From assembly GCF_900112865.1 (NCBI RefSeq), contig NZ_FONH01000001.1, forward strand, positions 1 to 64,000: a DNA stretch of 64,000 nucleotides, in the 5' to 3' direction. Origin of the DNA: Dyella marensis (GTDB lineage: Bacteria; Pseudomonadota; Gammaproteobacteria; Xanthomonadales; Rhodanobacteraceae). A program made the position numbers and the translations under genes. This document shows positions 43,135 to 53,135 of the stretch, piece by piece (position 1 is the first letter of the stretch; each line of letters opens with the position of its first letter). Below the pieces are notes generated by a model. It was not told the origin of the DNA. It saw nothing but the letters and a program-made list of their open reading frames with translations, and did no database searches.

Positions 43135-44651
43135 TGACGCCAGTGTCGCCCGCCGCTCGCCCCGTGGTGCTGCAGGCGCGCGGCCTGGGCAAGCGCTTCG
43201 GCGCCACGCTGGCGCTCGACGGGGTCGACCTCGCCCTGCGTGCCGGCGAAGTGCACGCACTAATGGGGCAGAACGGCGCCGGCAAATCCACCCTGATCAA
43301 GCTGCTGACCGGCGTGGAGCGCCCCGATCGCGGCAGCGTCGAGCTCGACGGACGCGTCATCGCGCCGTCGACTCCGATGGAGGCGCAGCGCGATGGCATC
43401 GGCACGGTCTACCAGGAGGTGAACCTGTGCCCGAACCTGTCGGTGGCCGAGAACCTGTACGCCGGGCGCTATCCGCGCCGGCGCCGGTTGCGCATGATCG
43501 ATTGGCGGCAGGTGCGCGATGGCGCGCGTTCGCTGCTGCGCCAGCTCCATCTGGAGCTCGACGTCGATGCGCCGCTGGGCAGCTATCCGGTGGCGATCCG
43601 CCAGATGGTGGCGATCGCCCGCGCGCTGGGCGTTTCGGCGCGCGTGCTGATCCTGGACGAACCGACCTCCAGCCTGGACGAAGGAGAGGTGAGGGAGCTG
43701 TTCCGGGTGATCGCGCAATTGCGCGAGCGCGGCATGGCGATCCTGTTCGTCACGCATTTCCTGGATCAGGTCTACGCCGTCAGCGACCGCATCACGGTGC
43801 TGCGCGACGGCTGCCGCGTCGGCGAATACGCCGTGGCCGACTTGCCGCCGGCCGCGCTGGTGAACGCCATGGTGGGACGCGACCTGCCGACCGTGGCCGG
43901 TGCCGACGCGGAGCGGGCGCCGCCGCCCGACGCGCCGCCGGCCATCGACGCGCAGGGCCTGGGCTGCCGCGGCAAGCTGCATCCGGTCGACCTACAGGTG
44001 CGCCGCGGCGAAATGCTCGGCCTGGGCGGCCTGCTGGGTTCGGGGCGCACCGAACTGGCGCGGCTGCTGTTCGGGCTGGATCGCGCCGAACGCGGCGAGC
44101 TGCGCATCGGCGGCGAGCGCGTGGAGCTGAAGCATCCGGCGGACGCCGTGGTGCGCGGACTGGCGCTGTGTCCGGAAGAGCGCAAGACCGACGGCATCGT
44201 CGCCGAACTGTCGGTGCGCGAGAACATCGTGCTGGCGCTGCAGGCGCGCCAGGGTTGGCGCGGCATGTCCCGCGCCAGGCAGGACGAACTGGCCCGGCAG
44301 CTGGTGCAGGCGCTGGGCATCAAGGCGGCCGATATCGAAACGCCGGTCGGCCTGCTGTCCGGCGGCAACCAGCAGAAAGTCATGCTGGCGCGCTGGCTGG
44401 TCACCGAGCCGCGGCTGCTGATCCTGGACGAGCCCACCCGCGGCATCGACGTGGCCGCCAAGCAGGAGCTGATGGCTGAAGTGACGCGCCGCGCCCACGC
44501 CGGCATGGCCGTGCTGTTCATCTCGGCCGAGACCGGGGAGCTGACGCGCTGGTGCGACCGCATCGCGGTGATGCGCGAACGGCGCAAGGCCGGCGAACTG
44601 CCGGGCGGCAGCACCGAAGCGCGCGTGCTCGCGATGATCGCCGGAGACTGA
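43134..44651 (+). CDS. ytfR: sugar ABC importer ATPase, YtfR-like (two domains)
   Basis: A 505-residue ATPase with two nucleotide-binding halves, as in the RbsA/MglA/YtfR class. First half: Walker A MGQNGAGKST, Walker B LILDEPTSSLD, with an abbreviated signature region (GSYPVAIRQMVAIARAL) before it. Second half starts near residue 265 (LHPVDLQVRRGEMLGLGGLLGSGRTELARLLFGLDRAERG); it has a degenerate P-loop, then CPEERKTDGIVAELSVRENI, signature LSGGNQQKVMLARWL and LLILDEPTRGIDV. It starts at the overlapping TGATG after ytfQ. It energises furanose import by the following two permeases. Confidence 0.92.
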   Translation: MTPVSPAARPVVLQARGLGKRFGATLALDGVDLALRAGEVHALMGQNGAGKSTLIKLLTGVERPDRGSVELDGRVIAPSTPMEAQRDGIGTVYQEVNLCPNLSVAENLYAGRYPRRRRLRMIDWRQVRDGARSLLRQLHLELDVDAPLGSYPVAIRQMVAIARALGVSARVLILDEPTSSLDEGEVRELFRVIAQLRERGMAILFVTHFLDQVYAVSDRITVLRDGCRVGEYAVADLPPAALVNAMVGRDLPTVAGADAERAPPPDAPPAIDAQGLGCRGKLHPVDLQVRRGEMLGLGGLLGSGRTELARLLFGLDRAERGELRIGGERVELKHPADAVVRGLALCPEERKTDGIVAELSVRENIVLALQARQGWRGMSRARQDELARQLVQALGIKAADIETPVGLLSGGNQQKVMLARWLVTEPRLLILDEPTRGIDVAAKQELMAEVTRRAHAGMAVLFISAETGELTRWCDRIAVMRERRKAGELPGGSTEARVLAMIAGD

Positions 44652-44657
44652 GCAGGC

Positions 44658-45734
44658 ATGGCCGAGACCACCGGAACCATGGCGGCTTCATCGGCGATCA
44701 GCTCGCGCTGGGGCCGCGGCCTGCGCCGCTGCCTGGCCCATCCGCTGCTGTGGCCGCTGCTGACGCTGATCCTGCTGCTGGCGGGCAACGGCCTGTTCAA
44801 TCCGGGCTTCCTGGCCTTGCAATGGCGCGACGGGCATCTGTACGGCAACCTCATCGACATCGCCCACCGCGCCGCGCCGCTGGCCCTGGTATCGCTGGGC
44901 ATGACCCTGGTGATCGCGCTGCGCGGACTGGATATTTCCGTCGGCGCGGTGCTGGCGATCGCGGCCACCGTCGCCGCATGGACAATCGGACACGTATCGA
45001 ACGATGGCCTGCTGCCGCTGTGGCTGGCGATCGCGGCGGCGCTGGCCGCGGGCGCGCTGTGCGGCCTGTGGAACGGCTGGCTGGTGGTGGGCGCCGGCAT
45101 GCAGCCGATCGTGGCGACCTTGATCCTGATGGTGGCCGGGCGCGGTATCGCGCAGTCGATCAGCGGCGGACAGATCCTCACGCTGTACTACGCGCCGTAT
45201 TCGTTCCTGGGCAACGGCTTCGTGCTCGGCCTGCCGTTTTCGCTGTTCGTGGTCGCCGCCGTCTTCGCGCTGTTGCAGCTGGCCCTGCGCAAGACCGCGC
45301 TGGGCCTGTTCGTGCGCGCCATCGGCCATAACCCGCAGGCGGCGCATGTGGCCGGCGTGCGGGCCAGGGCGATCACCCTGGGCGCCTATGTGTTCTGCGG
45401 CATCGCGGCGGCGCTGGCCGGCCTGCTGGTCAGTTCCAACGTCAACAGCGCCGATGCCAACAATGCCGGCCTGCTGCTGGAACTGGACGCGATCCTGGCG
45501 GTGGCGCTGGGCGGCAGCCTGCTCGGCGGCGGCCGCTTCAGCCTGGCGGGCAGCCTGCTGGGCGCGCTGATCATCCAGGCGCTCACCACCACGATCTATG
45601 CGATCGGCGTGCCGCCGCAGGTGAACCTGGCAGTGAAGGCGGTGCTGGTGTTCGCGGTGATGCTGCTGCAGTCGCCGCTCTGCCGCGGCCAGCTGCGCGC
45701 GCTGCTGCGCTTGCGCGCGGAGCGGCGCGCATGA
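44658..45734 (+). CDS. ytfT: sugar ABC importer permease, YtfT-like
   Basis: A 358-residue permease of the branched-chain/ribose type with about ten helices. Conserved: [137 protein letters not shown]. The GQ-I-T-Y and LDISVGAV motifs are shared with E. coli YtfT. The ATG lies seven bases after the ATPase stop, and the last four bases overlap the second permease gene. With YjfF it would form the heterodimeric channel. Confidence 0.92.
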   Translation: MAETTGTMAASSAISSRWGRGLRRCLAHPLLWPLLTLILLLAGNGLFNPGFLALQWRDGHLYGNLIDIAHRAAPLALVSLGMTLVIALRGLDISVGAVLAIAATVAAWTIGHVSNDGLLPLWLAIAAALAAGALCGLWNGWLVVGAGMQPIVATLILMVAGRGIAQSISGGQILTLYYAPYSFLGNGFVLGLPFSLFVVAAVFALLQLALRKTALGLFVRAIGHNPQAAHVAGVRARAITLGAYVFCGIAAALAGLLVSSNVNSADANNAGLLLELDAILAVALGGSLLGGGRFSLAGSLLGALIIQALTTTIYAIGVPPQVNLAVKAVLVFAVMLLQSPLCRGQLRALLRLRAERRA

Positions 45735-46744
45735 ATGCCGTCGCTCCCGCCGCGACATCTGCCGCCGCCGGCCGCCGGCCGTGGTGGCGTCGCCGCGCGC
45801 AGGTCCCGCTGCTGGTGACGCTGGTCCTGTTCGTCGCCATGGCGGGCGCCGGCGGCGTGCTCTATCACGGCTTCCTGACTCCGCAGGTGTTCCTCAATCT
45901 GCTGATCGACAATGCCTTCCTGTGCATCGTCGCGGTCGGCATGACCTTCGTGATCCTGGCCGGCGGCATCGATCTCTCGGTCGGTGCGGTGGTGGCGTTC
46001 AGCACCGTGCTGCTGGCGGAGCTGGTACAGCGGCATGGCTGGCCGCCGCTTGCGGCCATCGCCCTGGTGCTGGCCGTGGGCACCGGCTTCGGTGCAGGCA
46101 TGGGCGTGCTGATCCAGCGCTTCCGCCTGCAGCCCTTCGTGGTGACGCTGGCCGGCATGTTCCTCGCGCGCGGCGTGGCGACGCTGATCAGCGTGGATTC
46201 GATCGACATCGACCAGCCGTGGCTGGCATCGGTCGCCAACCTGCGCCTTCCGCTCGGCGGCGGCAGCATGCTGTCGGTCGGCGCGCTGGTGGCGCTGGCC
46301 GTGGTCGCCGCGGGCGCGCTGCTGGCCGGTGCCAGCTCGTTCGGCCGCACGGTGTACGCCATCGGCGGCAGCGAGTCGTCGGCGCGCCTGATGGGCCTGC
46401 CGGTGGATGCGACCGTGGTGCGGGTCTATGCGCTGAGCGGCTTCTGCGCGGCGCTGGCCGGCGTGGTGTACACGCTCTATATGCTGTCCGGCTACAGCCA
46501 GCACGCGCTGGGCCTGGAGCTGGACGCGATCGCCGCCGTGGTGATCGGCGGCACCGTGCTGGCCGGCGGCAGCGGCTATGTACTGGGCACGCTGCTCGGC
46601 GTGCTGGTGCTGGGACTGATCCAGACCTTGATCGTGTTCGACGGCGAGCTGAGCTCCTGGTGGACGCGCATCGTCATCGGCGCGCTGCTGCTGGCGTTCT
46701 GCCTGCTGCAGCGCCTGTTCCGCAGAAAGGAGATCAAGCCATGA
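45731..46744 (+). CDS. yjfF: sugar ABC importer permease, YjfF-like
   Basis: A 337-residue second permease of the importer, starting at an ATGA overlap with ytfT. Helices and motifs parallel the first permease: [174 protein letters not shown]. The SLA-type ending [10 protein letters not shown] is close to YjfF, where two different permeases complete the YtfQRT-YjfF system. ATGA overlap with the symporter gene that follows. Confidence 0.92.
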   Translation: MNAVAPAATSAAAGRRPWWRRRAQVPLLVTLVLFVAMAGAGGVLYHGFLTPQVFLNLLIDNAFLCIVAVGMTFVILAGGIDLSVGAVVAFSTVLLAELVQRHGWPPLAAIALVLAVGTGFGAGMGVLIQRFRLQPFVVTLAGMFLARGVATLISVDSIDIDQPWLASVANLRLPLGGGSMLSVGALVALAVVAAGALLAGASSFGRTVYAIGGSESSARLMGLPVDATVVRVYALSGFCAALAGVVYTLYMLSGYSQHALGLELDAIAAVVIGGTVLAGGSGYVLGTLLGVLVLGLIQTLIVFDGELSSWWTRIVIGALLLAFCLLQRLFRRKEIKP

Positions 46745-48141
46745 CGATCGCGCTCGAGTCGTCGCCGGCCCGCGCCGCCGCCATGGCGGACCGGCTGACC
46801 CTGCGCGAGAAGGTGGGCTACGGGCTGGGCGATGCCGGCGGCAACGTGGTCATCGTGCTGGCCATGAATTTCCTGAACTTCTTCTACACCGACGTGTACG
46901 GCATCAGCCCCGCGACGGTGGGCCTGATGTTCCTGGCGGTGCGCATCTTCGATGCCTTTGCCGATCCCGTGATGGGCATCCTGGCCGATCACACCCGCAG
47001 CCGCTGGGGACGCTACCGACCGTGGCAGCTGTGGGTAGCGCTGCCGCTGGGCGTCGCGGTGGTGCTGGCGTTCACCGTGCCGCCGCTGCAGGGCGATGCG
47101 CGCATCGCCTGGGCCTGCGTGACCTATCTGCTGCTGTCGCTGGGCTATACCGCGATCAATGTGCCGTACTGCGCAATGATCAATGCGATGACCGTTTCGC
47201 GGCGCGAGGTGGTGTCCTGCCAGTCGTGGCGGTTCGCGCTGTGCGGCGCGGCGGCGCTGCTGGTGTCGACGGCGCTGCCCTGGCTGGTCGAGCAATGGAG
47301 CGGCGCGGGCGGCCCGGCGCGCGGCTACCAGCGGGGCGCGGCGGCGATGTGCGCGGTCGCGGCGGCGATGTTCCTGTGCTGCTTCCTGTGGGTGCGCGAG
47401 CGCGTTCCGCTGCGCAACGAGGCGTTCTCGCTGCGCCGGCTGGCGGACGGCCTGCGCCGCAACGACCAGCTGCAGCTGATGCTGGTGATGTCCTTCCTGC
47501 TGATCACCATTCTCAACGTGCGCGGCGGCGGCTATCTGTACTTCATCACCTACGTGCTCAGGGGCGATGCGCGCTACGCGTCGCTGTTCTTCGGCGCCGT
47601 GGCGCTGGCGGCCATCCTCGGCGCCTTGCTGGTCGGCCCCTTGTCGCGCTGGCTGGATACGGTGCGCTTCTACCGCTACGTGAACCTGGCGCTGGCGGCG
47701 GTATCGGCCTCGATGTGGTTCATTCCTGGCGGCGCGGATGCGCAGTTGGCCTGGCTGCTGGCGATGTTCGGCAGCGGCGTGGTGCTGGGCCTGTGCCTGC
47801 CGCTGCATTTCTCGGTGATGGCCTTCGCCGACGACTACGGCCAGTGGAAGACCGGCGTGCGCTCGTCCGGCATGAACTTCGCGTTCAACCTGGTCTTCAT
47901 CAAGCTGGCCTGGGCTTCCGGCGCCGGCATCATCGCGCTGGTGCTGTACCTGGTGCGCTACCAGGCCGGCGTCGCCCAGACGGTCACCGCGCTGGGCGGC
48001 ATCACCGCGATCCAGACCCTGATTCCCGCGGCCATCCACCTGCTGCTCGCTTTCACCCTCGGTTTCTGCCGCCTGGACGACGCGACCATGAAGCGCGTCA
48101 GCCAAGACCTGCAACAACGCCACACGGATCGCCCCGGATGA
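46741..48141 (+). CDS. GPH-family sugar:cation symporter (MFS)
   Basis: A 466-residue, 12-helix transporter of the glycoside-pentoside-hexuronide family: [80 protein letters not shown] is the standard first block (cation site DxxxDP in [12 protein letters not shown]). The cytoplasmic Asp-rich [10 protein letters not shown] loop follows helix two. It begins at an ATGA overlap with yjfF and ends at an ATGA overlap with the GH127 gene. The very tight junctions with a cytoplasmic beta-L-arabinofuranosidase suggest the cargo is the arabinofuranoside disaccharide (beta-Ara2) hydrolysed by that enzyme. Having an ABC importer and a symporter in one operon implies two cargoes. Confidence 0.9.
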   Translation: MTIALESSPARAAAMADRLTLREKVGYGLGDAGGNVVIVLAMNFLNFFYTDVYGISPATVGLMFLAVRIFDAFADPVMGILADHTRSRWGRYRPWQLWVALPLGVAVVLAFTVPPLQGDARIAWACVTYLLLSLGYTAINVPYCAMINAMTVSRREVVSCQSWRFALCGAAALLVSTALPWLVEQWSGAGGPARGYQRGAAAMCAVAAAMFLCCFLWVRERVPLRNEAFSLRRLADGLRRNDQLQLMLVMSFLLITILNVRGGGYLYFITYVLRGDARYASLFFGAVALAAILGALLVGPLSRWLDTVRFYRYVNLALAAVSASMWFIPGGADAQLAWLLAMFGSGVVLGLCLPLHFSVMAFADDYGQWKTGVRSSGMNFAFNLVFIKLAWASGAGIIALVLYLVRYQAGVAQTVTALGGITAIQTLIPAAIHLLLAFTLGFCRLDDATMKRVSQDLQQRHTDRPG

Positions 48142-50102
48142 CCCCAGTCCCGTCCAATGCCACGGAGCTCGCGCTCCAGCGCATCCGCCTGACCTCGCCG
48201 TTCTGGGCGAGATACCAGGCGCTGGTTCGCGAAGTGGTGGTGCCCTATCAATGGGAGGCGCTGAACGATCGCCTCCCGGATGCGGAGCCCAGCCATGCGA
48301 TCGCCAATCTGCGCATCGCGGCGGGCCGGGAGCAGGGCGCGTTCCAGGGCATGGTTTTCCAGGACAGCGATGTCTACAAATGGCTGGAGGCGGTCGCCTA
48401 CCTGCTGTGCCGCGAACCGGACGAAGCGCTCGAGCGCGCCGCCGACGAGGTGATCGAGCTGATCGCCGCCGCGCAGCAGCCCGACGGCTATCTCAATACC
48501 TACTTCATCGCGAAGGCACCGGCTGAGCGTTGGACCAACCTGACCGAATGCCACGAGCTGTATTGCGCCGGGCATCTGTTCGAGGCCGGCGTGGCCTATG
48601 TGCAGGCGACCGGCAAGCGCCGCCTGCTGGAGGTGTGCTGCCGCTTCGCCGATCACATCGATACCGTGTTCGGGCCCGCGCCGGACCAGCTGCACGGTTA
48701 TCCGGGGCACCCGGAAGTGGAACTGGCCCTGCTGCGCCTGCACGAGACGACCGGCGAGCCGCGCTATCGGTCGCTGGCGCAGTACTTCATCGAGCAGCGC
48801 GGCACCTGGCCGCATTTCTACGACATCGAATACGAACGGCGCGGCCGCACGTCGTTCTGGGACAACCATGGCCGCGACTGGATGGTGCGCGACAAGGCCT
48901 ACAGCCAGGCGCACCTGCCCATCGTCGAGCAGACCGCCGCTACCGGGCATGCGGTGCGCTTCGCCTATCTGCTGACCGGTGTCGCGCATCTGGCCCGCCT
49001 GAGCGGCGACGAGGCCAAGCGCGAGGCCTGCCTGCGCCTGTGGGACGACATGGCGCAACGGCAGATGTATGTCACCGGCGGCATCGGCGCGCAGGGCTGG
49101 GGCGAGTCGTTCACCAGCGCCTACGACCTGCCCAACGACAGCGCCTATACCGAGAGCTGCGCCTCGATCGGCCTGATGATGTTCGCCAGCCGCATGCTGC
49201 AGATGGAAGGCGACGGGCGCTACGCCGATGCGATGGAGCGCGCGCTGTACAACACCGTGCTGGCCGGGATGTCGCTGGACGGCACGCGCTTCTTCTACGT
49301 CAATCCGCTGGAGACGGTGCCGCGGGTCATGCCGGGCAGTCACGTCTACGATCACGTCAAGCCGGTGCGCCAGCGCTGGTTCGCCTGCGCCTGCTGTCCG
49401 CCGAATATCGCGCGCCTGCTGGCGTCGATCGGCCGCTACGTCTATACGCAGCGCGACGATGCGCTGTACGTCAACCTGTACCTGGGCAGCGAGGCCGAGT
49501 TCGAGCGGAACGGCGCGCATTTCAAGCTGCGCCAGCGCGGCGACTATCCGTGGGACGAGCGCATCGAACTGGACGTGCTCGCCGATGCGCCGTTCGCCAC
49601 CACGCTGGCGCTGCGCCTGCCGGAGTGGTGCGCACAGCCGCAGTTGCAGGTCAACGGCGAGGCGGTGCAGATCGATGCCGACAAGGGCTATGCGCGCCTC
49701 ACGCGCCGCTGGCATCCCGGCGACTGCATCGTGCTGGAACTGCCGATGCCGGTGCGTCGTGTCAGCGCCCACCCGTCGCTGCGCCAGGCGGCCGGCAAGG
49801 TCGCGTTGCAGCGCGGGCCGCTGGTCTATTGCCTGGAGCAGGTCGACAACGGCCCGGATCTGCACCAGCTGGTCTTGCCGGCCGATGCCGTGTTCCGCGT
49901 GCTGCCGGGCGAAGGTGTGCTCGGCGGCAAGCAGGTGATCCAGGTCGAGGGCGTGCGCCGGCTGCCCGCCGGCGGCGACGCACTGTATCGCTACGACGCC
50001 GGCACGCCCGCGCAGCAGCGCCAGGCGCTGGCGTTCGTGCCGTATTTCTGCTGGGCCAACCGCGGCGAGGGAGAGATGCGCGTGTGGGTAGACACCTGTT
50101 GA
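48138..50102 (+). CDS. hypBA1: GH127 beta-L-arabinofuranosidase, cytoplasmic
   Basis: A 654-residue protein with no signal peptide (begins [44 protein letters not shown]). The zinc/thiolate catalytic site of GH127 is present: E339 and C341 in TESCASIG, C419 and C420 in [13 protein letters not shown]. In Bifidobacterium longum HypBA1 the matching residues are Glu338, Cys340, Cys417 (nucleophile) and Cys418. The (alpha/alpha)6 barrel (to about 430) is followed by two beta-sandwiches ([27 protein letters not shown], then [20 protein letters not shown]). Reaction: release of L-arabinofuranose from beta-Ara2 or beta-Araf-Hyp. It closes the importer operon by ATGA overlap with the symporter gene and would act on imported disaccharide. 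Confidence 0.93.
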   Translation: MTPVPSNATELALQRIRLTSPFWARYQALVREVVVPYQWEALNDRLPDAEPSHAIANLRIAAGREQGAFQGMVFQDSDVYKWLEAVAYLLCREPDEALERAADEVIELIAAAQQPDGYLNTYFIAKAPAERWTNLTECHELYCAGHLFEAGVAYVQATGKRRLLEVCCRFADHIDTVFGPAPDQLHGYPGHPEVELALLRLHETTGEPRYRSLAQYFIEQRGTWPHFYDIEYERRGRTSFWDNHGRDWMVRDKAYSQAHLPIVEQTAATGHAVRFAYLLTGVAHLARLSGDEAKREACLRLWDDMAQRQMYVTGGIGAQGWGESFTSAYDLPNDSAYTESCASIGLMMFASRMLQMEGDGRYADAMERALYNTVLAGMSLDGTRFFYVNPLETVPRVMPGSHVYDHVKPVRQRWFACACCPPNIARLLASIGRYVYTQRDDALYVNLYLGSEAEFERNGAHFKLRQRGDYPWDERIELDVLADAPFATTLALRLPEWCAQPQLQVNGEAVQIDADKGYARLTRRWHPGDCIVLELPMPVRRVSAHPSLRQAAGKVALQRGPLVYCLEQVDNGPDLHQLVLPADAVFRVLPGEGVLGGKQVIQVEGVRRLPAGGDALYRYDAGTPAQQRQALAFVPYFCWANRGEGEMRVWVDTC

Positions 50103-50268
50103 GCGTTTAGCGCCGCGGCGCCGTTGAAGCGGCCCGCGGGCGCATGAGCTGAAAAGCAACAAACCATGGCGTGTCCAGGCCGGGGAGGCATGGACGGCGC
50201 GGGGTGAGTCATGGCCGTCGCCAGGCGGCGGCCGTAGCGGCGGGGGGTTGGGGCCTCGCCGGAGCGGA

Positions 50269-50288
50269 CCGGAACGACGTCGTTCCGG
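50269..50288. promoter_or_regulatory. 20-base perfect palindrome upstream of the TonB receptor gene
   Basis: CCGGAACGAC followed by GTCGTTCCGG, a continuous perfect palindrome 43 bases before the receptor start. The position is right for an operator near the promoter or just downstream of it. The shape suits a LacI- or GntR-type dimer. The rest of the 228-base gap (50103-50330) holds no gene. Confidence 0.6.
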
Positions 50289-50330
50289 CCGTGCGTCGAG
50301 CTGCATCCATTCACAAGAGGGGAGCCATCC

Positions 50331-53135
50331 ATGTCGCCGAATCGAAAGGGGGAGTCCATCATGTCGCCGAGCCGCGTCCATTCATCCGTCCGCTCCATCC
50401 GAGGTCCGTCGGGCCGGCCGCTGGCACTGGCCGTCGCCCTGGCGCTGGCCGCGACGCCGTTGTGGGCGCAGGACGCCGCGCCGGATACCAGCGCCGACAA
50501 GAACGCGGACAAGAAAGCCAAGACGCTCGAAAGCGTCGTCGTCACCGGCTCGCACATCCGGCGCGTCGACGTGGAGACGGCCAGTCCCGTGATCACCATC
50601 GACCGGCAGCGCATCGAGGACACCGGCAAGGCCACCATCGGCGACCTGCTGCAGGACATGCCGGTGATGGCCGGCTTCCAGGCCAATACCTCGATCAACA
50701 GCGGCTTCAGCCACGGCCGCGCGCTGGTCTCGCTGCGCGGCCTGGGACCGGAGCGCACGCTGGTGCTGCTCAACGGCCACCGCATGACCGGACCGGCCAG
50801 CAGCGTCGCCGCCGCGCCGGGCGTGGACGTCAATTCCATCCCGGCGTCGATGGTCGACCATATCGAGATCCTGACCGCCGGCGCCTCGGCGATCTACGGC
50901 TCGGACGCCATCGCCGGCGTGGTCAACATCATCCTCAAGGATGGCTATGACGGCGGCGCGCTGGAAGCCGGCTACGGCATCAGCAGCCATGGCGACGACA
51001 TGCGCCGCAACTACAACGCGGAGTGGGGCAAGACCTGGGACAAGGGCAGCCTGATGGTGGCGGCCGGCCGCAGTTCGCAAAATGCCTTCTACAACGCCGA
51101 CCGCGATTTCGCCGCGCACCAGCTCAGCTACAACAACGGCGTGATCGGCTACATGACCGGCAGCAACACGCGCGCCGTGCTGGCGAACGGCTCGGTGGTG
51201 TCGCCCAACAGCGGCGTCGGCCCGGGGATGCTTACGCCTGCCGACTTCCACACTTTCGGCAGCGCCGCCGGCGACCGCTACAACTATTACTCCACCCAGT
51301 ACATGGTCACGCCGGGCGACCGCACCAATCTTTCGCTGCGCGGCACCTACAACGTGACCGGCACCACCCAGGCCTACGTGGACCTGATGTGGACGCGCAG
51401 CAAGACCACCTCGCACCTGCAGCCGTATGGCATCGACCCGGGCAGCACCGGCGCCGACATCAGCCTGAACCCGTACAACCCGTTCGGCACCGCTCTCACC
51501 GGCTATTACCTGCGCTCGCCGATCTTCACCCGCCGCTATGTGTCATCGATGACGCAGCTCAATACCGTGGCCGGCCTGCGCGGCGTGTTCGGCGATTCGA
51601 GCTGGCACTGGGACGTCAACGCCGGCTATGCCCGCTACAAGGACAGCCTGGTGCGCTACGGCTTCGCGGTGACGTCGCAGCTGGCCAAGGTGTTCGAAAC
51701 AGCCAATGTGTTCAATCCGAACGATCCGGCCACCATCGCCGCGCTGCGTTCGACCCTGCTGCCGGTCGACCTGATGGACCAGAGCACCACCAAGAGCTTC
51801 AGCTTCGGCACCAACGGCACGCTGTTCACGCTGCCGGCCGGCGAGGTGAAGAGCGCCTTCGGCTTCGACTACCGCCGCAACGATTTCAAGCAGGGCACGC
51901 ACAGCGTGGTGGCCGCGGCGGACGATTTCGGCGCCTGCGACTACATGGACGGCTGCATCATGCGGCAGGGACATGCCGAGTCGATCAAGGAGGTCTACGC
52001 CGAAATGCTGGTGCCGATCCTCAGCGATCTGCCGCTGGCGCATTCGCTGAACTTGAATATCGGCAGCCGCTATTCCAAGTACAGCGCCTGGGGCAACACC
52101 ACCAACAGCTCGCTGGCGCTGGAGTGGCGCCCGGTTTCCGACCTGCTGGTGCGCGGCACCGCGGCGCAGGTGTTCCGCGCGCCGGCACTGGGCGACCTGT
52201 ACGGCTCGCCGTACCAGGGCATCAACGACGTGGGCACGTATTCCGATCCGTGCGAAGGCTATACCGGCGGAGCTGGGCCGGGCGGCTGCCAGAACGTACC
52301 GACCGACGGCAGCTTCACCAACAAGGGCGCCATGACGGTCTACGTCACCGGCAGCGCCAATGCGCACTTCAACCTGAAGCCGGAATCCGGCCACTCCTAC
52401 GACCTGGGCGCGGTCTACGATCCGGACTGGCTGCCCGGCTTCTCGGCCAACCTGGACGCGTGGCGGGTCGAGATGAACAACATGATCTCCGGCACCGACT
52501 ACACCTATGTGCTGGAGCAGTGCTACAAGGGCAGCGCGGCGTTCTGCTCGCTGGTCTCGCGCGACAGCACCGGACAGTTGCGCAGCGTGACCGTCCCCTA
52601 CGCGATCAATTACGACAAGATCGAGATCAAGGGCTACGACATGGGCCTGAACTACCAGCGTGATGCGGGGCGCTGGGGTCGCTTCCAGTTCGGCCTGGAT
52701 GCCACGCTGATGTCCAGGTACCGCATCGACGGCGAAAACCACAACTATGTGGGCGAAACCTCCAGCCAGGGCAACCTGCCGCGCCTGCGCGCCAACTTCA
52801 ATGTCGGCTGGGATTACCGCGACTGGCATGCCGGCTGGACGGCCCGCTATGTCGGCAGCAGCACCGTCGGCAGTGCTTACGAGAACTATTGTTTCAATAC
52901 CGATGCGAGCGGCAATTGCGTTTATTTCAACGTACCCGCCTATGTCATCCACAATCTTTCGGTGAACCGCAAGTTCCCCAAGTGGCATGTCACGGCATCG
53001 CTCGGTGTGGATAACGTCTTCGACAAGAAGCCGCCGATCTACTACGGCTACTACTCCAATGCCTCCAATACCGACGCCTCCACTTACGATACGGTTGGGC
53101 GTTATTACTGGGCGAAGTTGCGATGGGAGTTTTGA
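50331..53135 (+). CDS. TonB-dependent outer-membrane receptor
   Basis: A 934-residue receptor; the ATG at 50331 follows AGAGGGGAG, and a signal peptide ends near residue 48 (RPLALAVALALAATPLWAQ). Plug domain residues 60-190: SVVVTGSHIRRVDVETASPVITIDRQRIEDTGKATIGDLLQDMPV, LVSLRGLGPERTLVLLNGHRM, and the DVNSIPASMVDHIEILTAGASAIYGSDAIAGVVNIILK end. The rest is a 22-strand barrel ending with an aromatic Phe (RYYWAKLRWEF). TonB-box candidate is TLESVVVTG. The large size and locus suggest uptake of a bulky oligosaccharide or glycopeptide, in the manner of carbohydrate-utilisation receptors of Xanthomonas. It is the first gene of the second operon and overlaps the next gene by one base. Confidence 0.9.
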   Translation: MSPNRKGESIMSPSRVHSSVRSIRGPSGRPLALAVALALAATPLWAQDAAPDTSADKNADKKAKTLESVVVTGSHIRRVDVETASPVITIDRQRIEDTGKATIGDLLQDMPVMAGFQANTSINSGFSHGRALVSLRGLGPERTLVLLNGHRMTGPASSVAAAPGVDVNSIPASMVDHIEILTAGASAIYGSDAIAGVVNIILKDGYDGGALEAGYGISSHGDDMRRNYNAEWGKTWDKGSLMVAAGRSSQNAFYNADRDFAAHQLSYNNGVIGYMTGSNTRAVLANGSVVSPNSGVGPGMLTPADFHTFGSAAGDRYNYYSTQYMVTPGDRTNLSLRGTYNVTGTTQAYVDLMWTRSKTTSHLQPYGIDPGSTGADISLNPYNPFGTALTGYYLRSPIFTRRYVSSMTQLNTVAGLRGVFGDSSWHWDVNAGYARYKDSLVRYGFAVTSQLAKVFETANVFNPNDPATIAALRSTLLPVDLMDQSTTKSFSFGTNGTLFTLPAGEVKSAFGFDYRRNDFKQGTHSVVAAADDFGACDYMDGCIMRQGHAESIKEVYAEMLVPILSDLPLAHSLNLNIGSRYSKYSAWGNTTNSSLALEWRPVSDLLVRGTAAQVFRAPALGDLYGSPYQGINDVGTYSDPCEGYTGGAGPGGCQNVPTDGSFTNKGAMTVYVTGSANAHFNLKPESGHSYDLGAVYDPDWLPGFSANLDAWRVEMNNMISGTDYTYVLEQCYKGSAAFCSLVSRDSTGQLRSVTVPYAINYDKIEIKGYDMGLNYQRDAGRWGRFQFGLDATLMSRYRIDGENHNYVGETSSQGNLPRLRANFNVGWDYRDWHAGWTARYVGSSTVGSAYENYCFNTDASGNCVYFNVPAYVIHNLSVNRKFPKWHVTASLGVDNVFDKKPPIYYGYYSNASNTDASTYDTVGRYYWAKLRWEF

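Noticed and set aside
50361-50390. Downstream ATG (50361) as the TonB receptor start
   Set aside because: The ATG at 50331 has a strong ribosome site (AGAGGGGAG); the later ATG lacks one.
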